Origin: Rhizophlyctis rosea
Lineage: Eukaryota; Chytridiomycota; Chytridiomycetes; Rhizophlyctidales; Rhizophlyctidaceae
DNA length: 64,000 nt
Direction: 5' to 3'
NCBI GenBank assembly: GCA_027596075.1
Contig: JADGJC010000034.1
Location: 1 to 64,000, forward strand
The notes beneath the pieces are model-generated. The model did no database searches. It worked only from the letters and a program-made list of their open reading frames with translations, and had not been told where the DNA came from. How positions within the stretch are numbered: position 1 is the first letter of the stretch; the number at the start of each line of letters is the position of its first letter. Shown here piece by piece: positions 34,695-46,396 of this stretch. The position numbers and the translations under genes are program-made.

Positions 34695-36576
34695 ATGGCA
34701 ATGGAACTGAAACATAGGCCGTCCGTGCAGAGTCTGTTCAGTCCTAAACTTTCAGGCTGGTTAGCATCTGGCGGGAGAGCGTCCCGGAAAACAGATACAG
34801 CGTCTATCATATCGCGGAAGGGTGTGGAGACTAGTGATAACCTGGAAGCGCCGATCGAGGTCGTTGACAGTGCCGGTGAGTAGAATTTCATGTAATTCAA
34901 AAGGCAACTGGTGCCTTTTGTATGCCGTTTCTGACCCGTTTCCTTTAGATTTAGAAGTGGCCTATGCACGATCTCCATCCAGAAGTGTAAACATCGACCG
35001 CCATGCGGTGCCAAGAGTAGAAGATGTCTCTAACCTATCTCGCACACCACCAAGCCGCCGTCAAGCACGCAAAAAACTGTCAACAATGACATTATCCTCC
35101 CACATCTCAACCTCGTCCCTCCAAAAATCATTGCAACTCAGAAAAAGCAATTCCCTAAGATCGTGGCGCCGACGACGTTCTTCCGTGCCAGATTCGGGCA
35201 TCGTCCTATCCTCAGCGGCTTCATCCCTCAGAAACCAAGATGGAAGTGATGCAGATTCCCGGCCGACCTCCTTCCAATCCAGTCCCTCCCTTACCCGTTC
35301 CATGACTTCTTCCTTATACCCCCCATCATCGATTGCTGGAACGATTGGATCAACAGCTCCGTCAACGACGACGTTGGAGGACCAGCTTGTGTGCATGTCC
35401 CTGTTACAACGCAGCACCTCGGTGGCATCATCAGTGTGCAGTGCTTCCCGGTCTAATCCGACCCTACTCCTGAACGGGTTGGCAGAAACGGAACCTGGAC
35501 TGGCTCATGTGCAGGCGATGGATTTTGATGCGTATGATCTTGCGGATAACATCAAAGTTCATACGAAGACCACCACGACAACGCTCATGAACATCACTGA
35601 GGAGACCATATACCCATCGTCGTCGGGACCTGAGAGCTCTCATGATGCGCAAATATATCCGTCATTATGTCGATCTGTACGATCCGTTGTTGTTCATTCA
35701 GAAACCATCACCGCTGTCAAACGCACACCTTCCTCCTACACTCGCTCCATCCGGGCTCCCTCACTCTCCACAACACCCATTCCAACCAGCAATAGCCAAA
35801 CCACCCTCCATACCGCCGTCTATCCCACACCACTACCACTGAGAAGAAGCCACTCCTTCGATGAAACCTCCACGATCCGCCTACCCCCATCAACATCCTC
35901 CACACCCAATCTAACATCCTCAACACCCAATCTACACAAAATGCGCCACCAACATTCCACTACATCTATTTCGACCTACGCCGCGTCCTCGTTCGATCCG
36001 GATAACCATGACTTATTCCCAACTCCGAAGAAACCCCATCCGATAGTGAAAGCCATGAAGCGGATCCATAAGAGTGCGAGTGTGGTGGGGTTGTGGGCTG
36101 CGAGTAGGGTTGGGTTGAAGGGGCGGAAGGGGAAAGATAGGGATGATGACGGGAGAAGTGATAGTAAAGTTGGGTTTGCTGTTCCAAGGGAGAGATCTAT
36201 GCAGGGGTTGCGGAACAAGTCATCACGTGGCAGAAGCCAGGAAGCTGATACCACAAATCGCATGTCCATGGTGGTCAAACACAACATTGCGGCGCCTGCA
36301 GCGGAGAATAACGGTGATGACGTTAGCGCAAGTTATAGACTTGTCCTAGCTGCTGCTGCCGAGTCGCGGGATCGATCGGGGTCGAATGCTTCACAAGTTA
36401 CTGTTGTGCATGCTCCCTCTGGGGCGGATCACCCCATTTACTTGCCCATGCATAAGTCGTTGTTCCTCAAGGCGTTGCCGCCTACGTACCAAGCTTCCGG
36501 AGAGCTGCCTAGGATGAAGGATGCTAGGGAACATGGTGGGGAGGGATGGAAGGTACTTTGGAAGCGGGGCGAATGA
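34695..36576 (+). CDS. Large Ser-rich basic protein of unknown function
   Basis: Two exons (34695-34875, 34949-36576) join in frame to 602 residues. Most of the protein is predicted disorder: Ser/Thr/Arg-rich stretches (SSLRSWRRRRSS-type), a tandem SSTPNL motif near residue 400, and a basic helix (PHPIVKAMKRIHKSASVVGLW, about 425-445) followed by GLKGRKGKDRDDDGR. The helix could be membrane- or partner-binding. A small ordered-looking C-terminus (HPIYLPMHKSLFLKALPPTY) ends the protein. No family is recognised. Many SxxR and SP sites suggest phosphorylation, as expected for a scaffold or regulator. Two ATGs lie two codons apart (34695, 34701); the first is used. Confidence 0.8.
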
Positions 36577-37625
36577 TATATAGTTGATACCTATATGCGT
36601 ACATAGTACATAATTTGTCTTCGTACATAGTTGTTATACCTACTTTGCTTTAATGTAATCAACCTACTACCTACAATAAAACCTTCACACGCTGATAAGT
36701 AACGATACCGATATGAACGACTTTAGGCAAGGTTGTGATTTGCGCTTCTTCCCCGGCGTTTATGCTTTACATCCAACTAGGTGCATTCCGAGTGCGTCTC
36801 TTCGGCCACTTCATTACGTCCATTTGCGAGGTCTTCAAACTCCCATCCATAATAAGATCTTTACCGATACCTTTCTGATGATGGAATACCCAGACGAAAC
36901 ATAATGATTCGCCATCATGTGCATCTCGTGAATGTGCCGGGCCTCATCGAGTTCTCTCAGGAAAAAATCGTCAGCACCTCGTCAAGATGTTTGGACTTTG
37001 GACTCCGGACCATCCCGGAGCAACATGTGAGCGATGCGGTTCGTTCGGAGGGTGCATCAACGCTTCCATGGATCGCAAATCTTTATTGCATTTCTGAAAT
37101 CCAGTTTTTTGGCGAAAGTCAAGGGGAGGTGCGATCTCCCATCTCCAGCCAACTGGCCCGGCCTGTACGACCATCACGTTTACTTCCTGGCCCGGCCTGT
37201 ACGACCATCACGTTTACTTCCTGGCCCGGAAATGAACGCGTCGCCTGCGGTAAACAAACAAAACCCAGAGATAAACTGCGCCACATCGTTGGCTGGTTGC
37301 TTTTGCGCTCTGTTTGGGCAAGTTGCAACTCACCCAACTCGCACAAGCAGTGCTAGAGTGGCCTTCGGGAAAGAGATAAGATGCGGGAGTGGGAGACAAG
37401 GCCCTTCTTGCTCCCCTTCAACTGACCTCAAGAGATTCCCAGGCCTTTTCTTGCTGGCCAAGAGATTAGAGAGCTATAGAGCCGCATATTTATTCTAACT
37501 TATTTGTCTGTTATCTTGCACGAACCGGGAGACGTGGTTTTCACGCGACCATCTCCGTATACCCAGGCACATACACATCTTAACACGCCTGCGTTCCCTT
37601 GCATTCTTGCATCCCATCCAACATT
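36577..37625. other. Intergenic stretch with a short tandem duplication
   Basis: About 1 kb between two plus-strand genes. It holds a TA-rich 3' flank (36580-36690), the 34-base duplication listed separately, and probable promoter sequence of the next gene near 37480-37620. The open frames at 36904-37498 owe their length to the duplication and have no recognisable content. Confidence 0.45.
37153..37230. repeat. 34-base tandem duplication
   Basis: Two identical 34-base units start at 37153 and 37187 (CTGGCCCGGCCTGTACGACC...), with the first nine bases of a third. The perfect identity suggests a recent event. Confidence 0.92.
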
Positions 37626-37628
37626 GCA

Positions 37629-38040
37629 GGTGAGTTTTGAGGTTTCATGATGCTATTTTTGGCCTAAGTTTTGGGGTATGTTGACCCGTGGGGAGAAGGT
37701 TGGGAGAGCGGGTGCCACACGGAAACGGCCTGCCGTGTTGGGTGGGGAAAGGGGATGATGACGGGAAGGGATCACGGAGATGAGATGGTCGGAAGAAGCT
37801 GTTGTGGGTTTAGGGAAGGAGTGCCAACGGAGCAAGCACATCACATGGCTGTCACTGAAGAAAACACTCATAAAACTCCACGACCAAGAAACCCAGTCCC
37901 ATTTTTGTTCTTGATTTTTTGCTGAAGGTGTCATGAAGCAACCCCAACTGCTAGCGTAGTCTATCATATTACTTTTCTTACTTATTATTACTATATACCT
38001 AATCAACGGACTGTGTCCCTACATTAATTGTCTTTTGTAG
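37629..38040 (+). promoter_or_regulatory. Probable 5'-UTR intron of the coiled-coil gene
   Basis: CATTGCAG/GTGAGT at 37628/37629 is a strong donor and CTTTTGTAG ending at 38040 a strong acceptor, placing an intron of about 412 bases 87 bases upstream of the start codon at 38128. It is longer than coding introns in the window, like the leader intron proposed for the PRL gene. Confidence 0.5.
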
Positions 38041-38127
38041 ATACCTTGTATACCATCACGCCTGACACCATCACAACAACACAATCCCTCATCACACACT
38101 TTGCACACACAAACCACATACCCGCAA

Positions 38128-39317
38128 ATGCCAGCAACAACCGAAATCGAATCCTCCCTCAACAACATCATCAACGACTTCAACACCGAACCCACAATGA
38201 ACGGCCACACCTCTGACCGGGAAACCTCTCCCGCCCCCTCAACACCCACCTCAACCCACGCCCCCTCAGCCATCTCCGACGGCGAAGAGCTCGTCGCCAC
38301 GGGCACCGGCGAAGAATCCAAAAGCCACAAGAAGGCCGCACGCCCCGTGTCGGCGTTCAAGAGGAGGTTGGTTAGTGTTTTGGGTGGGGGTGACAAGAAG
38401 GAGGACCGGAGGAAGAGCGTTGACCATGGGGCGGAGAAGAAGGTTGCGGTGAAGGATCCTCACCCTGTTATTGTAAGGTCGGTTAGTAACGAGAAGAAGG
38501 ACGAGGTGCCCGCGGCCAAGCCTGAGGAGAAGTCTCCGTATCGGTTGACGTTTAGTCGGAAGGGACATCCGTCTCCGCCCGTGACTCCCACTGAGGAGGA
38601 CAAGAAGGTTACGACACCGACTGCTACCCGTCCACCATCTCCATCGGTGAGGAAATCCCCTTCTCCGGAGCCTAAGGCGGCTGCCGCGGCTACGAATGGG
38701 ACCAAGAAGGTTGCTACGAGGAAGCCGAGCGGGACGGTAAAGGCCACTGGGACTATTGCTGCTCATGCGGTAACGAAGAAACCATCTCGGCCTTCATCTA
38801 TCTCTAGTGCTTCTGGTGTTACTGCGCCAAAGAGGTCGCCAACACCCGTTAGTGTTGAGAAGAAGGATGACGAGGAAGTCAAGGCGTTGCAAGCTCAGAA
38901 TGCTAAGGTGAAGGAGGAGAATGAGGCATTGAAGAAGCAAATTGCTGTAAGTGTCGTTTAGTAACATGTTTCAAGTATATGTGGCCCATAACTGACGTAA
39001 ATCACTTTTAGGCCCTCACCGCCGCCCTCGCCGAAGCCAAAGCATCCCTCGCCACCGCAATCGCCGCCACTCCTGCTCCTGCACCCACCACCTACACCCA
39101 CGTCGACACCCCATACCCAACCGACACCACCACCGACCGCTCCCTCCCCCTCCCGGAACCAACAAAGGCAGCACCTTACCACGTCCCCTCTGTGACGGTC
39201 AACACCGTTGCCCAACTCCAAATCTCCGAAAAGGAACTTACCTTTGCCGCCCCCGCCGCAGAACACTCTTTGTCGGGATGTTCAGGTTTGGGCGGGTGGA
39301 GGCTTTTACTTTTGTAA
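38128..39317 (+). CDS. Lys/Ser/Pro-rich protein with a C-terminal coiled coil
   Basis: Two exons (38128-38946, 39012-39317) join in frame to 374 residues. The first 240 residues are disordered and rich in Lys, Ser, Pro and Ala, with SP/TP motifs (SPPVTPTEEDKK, RPPSPSVRKSPSPEPK) like those in microtubule-associated or histone-like tails. A short coiled coil spans the intron (VKALQAQNAKVKEENEALKKQ / ALTAALAEAKASLATA, about 250-290). The C-terminal 80 residues are Thr/Pro-rich and end in a hydrophobic LSGCSGLGGWRLLLL. No family is recognised. The basic tail with coiled coil is compatible with a cytoskeleton-binding protein, but that is only an inference. Confidence 0.78.
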
Positions 39318-40318
39318 GGAGGGGAGTATGGGAATGAAAGGGATGTTTCTAGTAGTGGTGTAACCATCTTCGATTTCAAGTTTTTGTTTTAGTTCATTTT
39401 TTGGTGTGTCTTTTGTTTATCCAGTTAGGATACTGGCCTCATATAGAACGAACACGCACTCTTTTTCTCTATTTCCTTCTCCGCCAAGTGCAAGGCTCCA
39501 AGTCCTTTGTGGTGTTCTATCCCATAGTTCTATTTACACGCCAGGGGTTTCTTGTCATTTTGGCTTCCAGATGATTGTTTGGCAGAGACGAGTTTTGTGT
39601 TGAGTGTTACCCTAATACACTATCTTCACTATATGGGACTTTACTATGTGGGAAGGAGATTGACCTTATGTCGATTTTCACTGAAGGGGTCGAAGGGTAG
39701 GTTGATTCCAACAGTGTGTACTTTGTGCAAAACGTCACTCTTGAGATGTTCCCAGAAGGGGAGGCACAGAATATTGATGTGGCTGTGCATCAAACTATAG
39801 GTCACCGTGCCAGTTGCGCCGCTCCAAAAATTACTGGAAGCTGAGAGACTGGGTTGGACTGGAGGATGCGTTGGTGAGGTGACAGCTGGCACCTGACACG
39901 TACGCAATGCACAATGCTCGCTCCTGCGATGCAAACCCACAATTGAGACTCATAACTGGAATAGGGCTTGCAATGTTGGGCTGGCTTCAGGCTGATGGGG
40001 CCCGACTAACAGGGAGGGAGCGGGAAGGTGGATCGAATAGGGTTGAGGGAAGAGTGCAACTAATCGGCGTGGCAGGTCATTGCCCCTGTTTGGCAGACGA
40101 CTCCGTGAACATTGGTGTGCCTCTCAAGGAAGCATGGAAACAAGAAGTGACATCGGTTCTAATGTGCCACATGTACGCGGCTCTCCTTTGATTTGATTTT
40201 CTTCCGCCATCAGTGCCACACAGTTTGTTTGCCAAACACCGAAGGTTCTCTGCAATTAGAATCTATTTTGATAACCATGATAGTGACTTGGTGTCTCTCA
40301 ACATACCCACCACTACCG
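39318..40318. other. Intergenic stretch between convergent genes
   Basis: One kilobase holding the 3' flanks of the plus-strand coiled-coil gene and the minus-strand membrane gene. Open frames (39644-39940 minus, 39907-40191 plus) overlap on both strands and have no motif. Confidence 0.45.
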
Positions 40319-41530
40319 CTACAGGTAGATCAGGACAGGTACTGCTACAGATAGATAAGGACACAGGAAGACTTGTACAGCCATTTGGTCCATCTCCCCC
40401 ATCAATGCGCCAGTGGCCGCAAAAAGCGACAATGGAGTGGCTATGATAGGCATGACGACCCCACCAACCAACAGCAATGTCCATGTAGCTATGGAGAGAC
40501 CGTATTGGGGTCCACTTGCTTTGCAAATGATTTGACGCCAGTTGTCTTCATACTTGTTACGGATATCGGCAATAGTTCTCCCTTCCTCCTTGAGCTTTCG
40601 AGAAAAGATGACAGCAGCATCCGGAATTCGCAGCCGCATCCTGGTCATTATTTGGTTGCGGCGCGTGCAAGCTTCCTCAGCCAGAGCCTCCGTGGGAATG
40701 ACTATGGTTGATTAGTCAAGTTTCCAAATGCAGACCTGATGGGCAAGTGTATCACAATACAAACCTCCCCGTCGCAATATGTCACGTTTGATCTTGCGAC
40801 ATTCCAAGAAATACTGCAATGAACATTTATTAGCAAATGCGCTGAACCTGAACTGCTTCAGACGTCACCAACCTGCAGGCGCCACCATGCTTGCTCCACG
40901 AAGTTCCATGAATTCAATGACCCGTAAAGCACAAGTAGGCTCAAAAATACGACACGCCGCCTTTCCCAAGAGGCGGCCCCCGTCCACCAGCATGCGCATT
41001 GCGATATTACCACAAGGTTGAACCACATGGGTTTGTCAAGGTTGTTCCACCTCCTGTTCCCCAGCAATGTCGGATTACCATCACCGACCCAAACGTTCCT
41101 GAAGCGGCTGAGGCTAGCCTATCAGGAAGAGCCATCAGCCCGCACTAATGGATGCAACCACCACTTCCATCCATATGCTCAGGCTAGCGGATGGAAATGG
41201 GAGCGAGGGGTCGGAGGATGGCGACGTCGTTGGGCGTCCCGGCAAACAAGCCTACCGTGGGAAAGTTGGGAAAGAAGAAACAAGGGTGAAACCCAGGCGG
41301 AGGCCCATCCCTCTGTGACCTCACGCGACATACATGTTGCTAAGCCATCCAGGGCCAGGGATGGGTGTCATCACGCTGGCGCGTGCACAGGCGAGGTGGG
41401 TCAGCTCAGATCTGGACCAATTGGGCTGCCCTGGCACCATGACGCATACCAACATAGTTGCTATGTACATTAGAGTTGGGCGGCAATAGGGAGGAACGGA
41501 TGCAGATATCGAAACGACAAGTATACTCAT
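40319..41530 (-). CDS. Polytopic membrane protein of unknown function
   Basis: Four exons fit together: 41530 to about 41346 (donor GTATGT), about 41116 to 40872 (acceptor CTTCAG, donor GTTGGT), a short exon around 40815-40767 (YFLECRKIKRDILRRG, donor GTTTGT), and about 40706 (acceptor CATAG) to TAG at 40319. Joined, they read through without a stop. Hydrophobic helices are TLMYIATMLVCVMV, MWFNLVVISQCACWW, VVFLSLLVLYGSL, TWTLLLVGGVVMPIIATPLS and PYLSVAVPVLIYL, about five in all. Between helices 3 and 4 lies a charged, helical cytosolic-like segment (KLKEEGRTIADIRNKYEDNW). I recognise no family. The gene shares a 143-base divergent promoter with the CNNM gene, so co-regulation is possible. Confidence 0.62.
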
Positions 41531-41673
41531 CTGTACGATGGTTTTGCAAACAGTTTAAAGAGACGCGCCACTAAATCCTCCTTTCACACCTCATCGAGTT
41601 CACCGTCACGCGCGTTTCGTCCACGATCACCTCCTAAAGGAGTTGAAGAGAACACTCGACAAAACTTTTAGCC
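41531..41673. promoter_or_regulatory. Divergent promoter between a membrane protein gene and CNNM
   Basis: Only 143 bases separate the start codons of the minus-strand membrane protein (41530) and the plus-strand CNNM gene (41674), so both must be driven from here or from sequence within each other's transcribed parts. No TATA box is obvious. Confidence 0.55.
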
Positions 41674-44242
41674 ATGCCACTAACAACACAACCATATCGC
41701 CAACCGGCTTTCTCACGAAGAGCGCGCATATCCCTCTCATTGTCAGCATTCCTATCAGTTTTGCTCATGATATCCCTCGCACGCGCAGCTATCAAATCTC
41801 AAGGTCTCGCTTCCAACACGCGTCTATCTCCCCTCAAGTTCACTCTCACTACACCTTCAACTTCTTCCGCAAAGGCTGGGGACCAAATCACCTGGGAGGG
41901 AAAAACCGCCTATGGATGTTCCTGCTCGTGTTCCTGCCCAACAAACATCGCTGAAACTCCCTTTGCCGAGAATGTTTACAAAACTAAAGATGAAGAACGA
42001 ACGCGTGATGAAGATCCAACGGATCCTAGTACGGTGCCCCGTGCAGAGTTTTGGACTATTTTGGGTGTCATTGCTTGTCTAGTTTGTCTTGGTGGGATGT
42101 TCGCTGGTGAGTGTGAGGGGGTCTGATCTGAATCATCCAAGATCCCGGATTGAAACGGCCCTCACAAACAAAATCCTCGCATTCCAACAGGCCTCACCAT
42201 CGGTCTAATGTCCCTCGACGAAACCAACCTCTCCATCCTGAAAGCTTCGGGAACACCAAAAGAACAAACCTACGCAAACCGCATCGAACCCATCCGCCGC
42301 AACACTCATCTACTACTTGTGACTCTGCTGCTGGGAAACACGATCGTGAACGAGAGTTTGCCCGTGTTGATGCATGAAATTCACCTAGAAGGCGCATATG
42401 CGGTCGTTATATCCACGGCTTTGATCGTTGTTTTTGGAGAGTAAGTCTGCGAATATTCAAATGTGATGTCGATCTCAAGGGCAAATGGTCTTAACGGCGA
42501 CCTGGCACAGAATCATTCCCCAAGCAGTCTGCGCCCGCCACGGGCTAGCTATTGGAGCCATCTTTGCCTGGCCTGTCCGTATTTTCATGTGGATCCTATT
42601 TCCCATTTCCTGGCCCATCGCCAAGGTCTTGGACTTTGCTCTCGGCCACAAGCAGGGCATGGTCTATCGTCGTGCAGGTACGCATTGACGATGATTTTGG
42701 TATCATCTGGACAGGGCCAGGACTCACCTGCGACGCGTTCATTACCCATACCAGAGTTGAAAGAACTTGTTAGCTTGCACGGAGAAGATCAATCTGGTCC
42801 CTTAACCAAAGATGAAGTCAGCATCGTCCGTGCCGTTTTGGACCTTCGTGATAAGACTGTGCAGGACGTGATGACGCCTTTGGAGCATGTGTTTATGTTG
42901 CCATTGGAGACACAATTGAACAGGGTGACAATTGAGCAGGTGCGGTTTGTTTACTATGATGCTGTGTGATATTCTTCATAAATACACATATCTCATCCTA
43001 CATCTCACCTCACGTAATCCATTACCCACCCCAAACGCAATAGATCGAACGCGCCGGCCACTCCCGCGTCCCCGTCTACAACCAAAACCGCCTCAACATC
43101 GTCGGCGTCGTCCTCGTCAAACAGCTAGTAGTCTACGACCCCGATGACGCCGCGCCGTTATCGCAGATTAAGATCCGGAGATTGTTGAGAGTGACGGCTT
43201 CGACGCCGTTATTTGATATGTTGCATGTGTTTGAGGAGGGGGGCAGTCATATGGCTATCGTTGTTGATGAGCTGGGGGTGGTGGGTGGTGGGGGTGCGGG
43301 TGGGGGGGATGCGGGGAGTGTAACGGGGGGGAGTGTGGATGGGGATGGGCATAGACCGGTTGGGATTGTGACGTTGGAGGATGTTATTGAGGAGTTGTTG
43401 GGTGAAGAGGTATTTGTTGGTTTTGCTTTTGTTTTCTTATGGCGGCGGGGGGGATGGGTTCACGGGATGCGAGGGAGTAAATGAAATGGCAATTTTGGCT
43501 GATCATTTCTGGGCAAACTTAGATCATTGATGAAACGGATGTATTCGTGGACGTCGCGTCACAGATGAAAGTCGCGCGAAATCCCACGGCATATGCACGG
43601 ACGGCACGACTTGTTGGACCACGCTTGACTTTACCGCCCGTCCTCACGCGTCCAAAGATCAAGACCAGCCCCTCAACCAACACCGCCGTCGACCGCACCG
43701 ACGACCACACCGGCACCGAACAAGAACCCCTCCTAAGCGCCAACGGCCAAGGTTACGGCGGCGTAGAAAATACCGCTTCTGCGACGACGTCCGGCCCACA
43801 ATCACCAGGTCTAAAACCCACCCCACGAATAACTAAACCCAAACGGCGACGAACGCGCGGGGAATTCGTTCCAGCCGGGGAATTGGCGAATGATTTAGAG
43901 CGGAATGGAGGGGATATTTGGAAGCCGCGGAATCCTGGGGGGTTGACGCCTAAGATGTCGCGGATGGGGAGTGCGAGGAGTTGGGAGAGTGTTGGGGGTG
44001 GTGGTGGGGGGGAGGGGGAGGGAGGGAGGGTGAGTCGGGTTGAGGATGTTGGGGTTGTGATTAGTGAGGAGGGTGGTGGTGGGGAGGGGGATGGGGATGG
44101 GGACATTGAGGAGGATGTGGGGGATGTGAAGGGTATTGCGACGAGTAAGGAACCGCAGGCTGCTAGGGCGAGGCAGACGGAGTTGGGGTCACCTGATGGA
44201 GCGGAGGGGGTGGGGTCGGATAAAGCGCAAGAGGTAAAATGA
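41674..44242 (+). CDS. CNNM/Mam3-type metal transporter (DUF21 plus CBS pair)
   Basis: Six exons join in frame to 706 residues: 41674-42106, 42191-42440, 42511-42677, 42755-42939, 43044-43409, 43523-44242. A signal-like helix (about residues 17-38) precedes a short Cys-rich extracellular part. The DUF21 membrane domain (about 125-310) includes FAGLTIGLMSLDETNL, VVFGEIIPQAVCARHG and hydrophobic helices. The CBS pair (about 315-480) shows VQDVMTPLEHVFML, AGHSRVPVYNQ and PVGIVTLEDVIEELLGEEI. The loop before this last motif is expanded with Gly and Asp; in animal CNNMs this loop docks the PRL phosphatase. The last 220 residues are disordered and acidic/Gly-rich. Yeast Mam3 and animal CNNMs handle magnesium or other divalent metals at membranes. 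A PRL gene lies at 23.8 kb. Confidence 0.93.
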
Positions 44243-44899
44243 TGATTTTTTGTTCTGTTCCTTTGCTCCATACACGCTTGGCGAATGTGTGCGGAGCCCC
44301 GTTTAGTCCAAGACACAATACTTTTGGCTCATGTGTTTCATTACATTCTTTCAAAGACTTCTGCCACGTCACCTGAATCGGCCAATAGCGGGAACGTCCC
44401 TTTCAATACCGCGATTTTGAAGTTGTGATCAAAAATTTTGCCTTCTGTTTTGCGGAATCTGGACGGAAACGGGGCTTGATGTGCCGCTTCTTCTGCTCCT
44501 CGCCGTCTTCTTCGAAAATTGCAACTCCATTGCAAATTCCGTCGCATTTTCGCCCTTTATGCCGCAAGCCCCCCGGTAGGACTGTAGTGCCTCCTTTGCT
44601 GATATGAAAAAGGAAAATCAAACCACCCCTCAAAAAGAAAAGAAAAGAGTTCTCCCTCCCACGTTTTATCTCCTACATTCAAGTTGAAAACTATCTACAG
44701 ATTTTCAACAAAAACAAGAACCAGAAAGGCAAAAAGCAACATAGCACACCCGCAAATTTGGAAGCAAAGCAAAAGCACCTTCCAACACCCCAAATCCCAA
44801 AAACCAACCCTCCCCTCCTGTTCCCAAAAACCAGGGCGTCCACCCCCTGCCCCTTCCCCCAATCCCCTCTCCCAATCACCCCCCTAAAAACAACCCCAC
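44243..44899. other. Intergenic stretch between convergent genes
   Basis: About 650 bases between the CNNM and LSM12 stop codons. The plus strand becomes A/C-rich from 44690 on. No gene is supported. Confidence 0.5.
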
Positions 44900-46396
44900 C
44901 TACTTTAGCCGCACATGCTGCAAAATCTTCCTCACCCTACTCAACAACGCGCTATCCCCGTCGTCCTTCTTCCCCGCAACCAACTTGACGCTCTCCAACG
45001 CATAAGGCGGCGGGATCTCAACCTCGTTCATGATAACAATGACGTCCTTGCGCCATTCCACTGGGTATGTTTTCGAGATTGCGTCGAATAGTTGCTGTGT
45101 GGTTTTCAGTTTGTTTGTTGGATGTTAGTGACATGAAGTGGCAGTTGGGGGAGTTTTGCGACAACGGGATGTAATTTGTAAAAGCAAACCGGAGAGAGGG
45201 AAGGATCGTGCATACCTGCGCTTCATTGGAAACACCAACGCCAATCTTGGCGGCCCGCTCGGATTCTGCTCGAACTGCTGCGGCTTCCCGCGCCGCAATT
45301 TTTTCGAACGAGACCGCCGTGACGGGGACGAGGGATGGGGCGTCTCCCGTGGGTGCTGGTAGGGGTGTTACTTCTTTGATGTAGTTAACATTGAGGACGT
45401 GGAAGTCGTATTTCAAGGGGTTCAGGAGAGAGGTTTGCGATGGTGTAGGAGACGGGGATGCAGGTTGCGGGGTTGGTGTCCCCGCGGTTGTGCCGTTTGT
45501 CGGGGTGGTGGGAGTTTGAGGAGGAGGGGTGGTAGATGATTTGGCGCGGGCCGCTGCGGCGGCGAAACTCAGTGGGGCTGCCTTTGCCGCTGAGTGCTTT
45601 CCGTTTGTGGGTTCGGGGCTGGGGGAGGCGGGTGTGGTGGGAGGTGGGGTTGCGCCATTTCGGGCGACTGGGGCCGCGGTAGCGGATGGGGTCGGAGAGG
45701 GAGAGATCGGTGGGTTGAAGGATTGGGCATTGTCCGGAAGGGATTGCAGTACGACGCATCCAAGGGCGTATGCGAAGATCAATCCTTGGTAAATTTTGTC
45801 ATCCACCGTTTTGATCTGGACGGACAGACCAATGGCGTCCAAGCCTGACAGTGCAGCCAAGGGATCAGTGTCCGATTTTGTCGGATCTCCGGTTGCGCGG
45901 CGTTTAGTGGGGAACTCAAAAGCCAAGATTTTGCCTTTGGCGTCAATATGCAGGGTTAGCTCGTGGTCATTCGGGACCCGCCGTGATGAAGGTCGGTCAG
46001 AGAATGATATCTAGAAAAACGTGACGATGGGATAGGTTGATGGCCGCGTTTAAGTTAGCAGTTGGTGGCGCGCTTCAATACCAACCTTTGTCGTCTCTCC
46101 CAGCTCTTCTATGACAAAGCTGTCAGTCTCCACCAACTCTGTCGGACGTATCTCAAACCCCAAAAACCGCGGAGCCGCAGCTCCAGTCACTTCCTTCTCA
46201 AAGGAAACAGTGAAGCCAGCATGTTTGTCCAGAGACTTCCCATGTTTGATTTCGCCCAAACGGGGTGCAGTCAGTGGGATTTGCACGGTTGCCGCGTCCT
46301 TGGGAATGCTCCTAAGATGACAGTGAAGATCAGACATGCAAGCTCCATGCATTTCAATATGCAAATAGGGTGCACATACCTCCTCTGCTTCGTCAT
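44900..46396 (-). CDS. LSM12-like protein with an extra N-terminal beta domain
   Basis: Four exons (46396-46380, 46311-46086, 46010-45216, 45094-44900) join in frame to 410 residues; the first exon has only 17 coding bases. Residues 1-120 form a beta-rich domain I do not recognise (HAGFTVSFEKEVTGAAAPRF ... ELTLHIDAKGKILAFEF). An Lsm-type domain follows (IGLSVQIKTVDDKIYQGLIF, about 135-170), then a Pro/Ala/Thr linker and the anticodon-binding-like AD domain (YIKEVTPLP ... KIAAREAAAVRAESERAAKI, NEAQ/QLFDAISKTYPVEW, EVEIPPPY). That Lsm-linker-AD order defines LSM12, an ataxin-2 partner in animals and yeast. Typical LSM12 is near 200 residues and starts at the Lsm domain, so the N-terminal domain is an addition. 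The reading frame through it is continuous. Confidence 0.88.
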
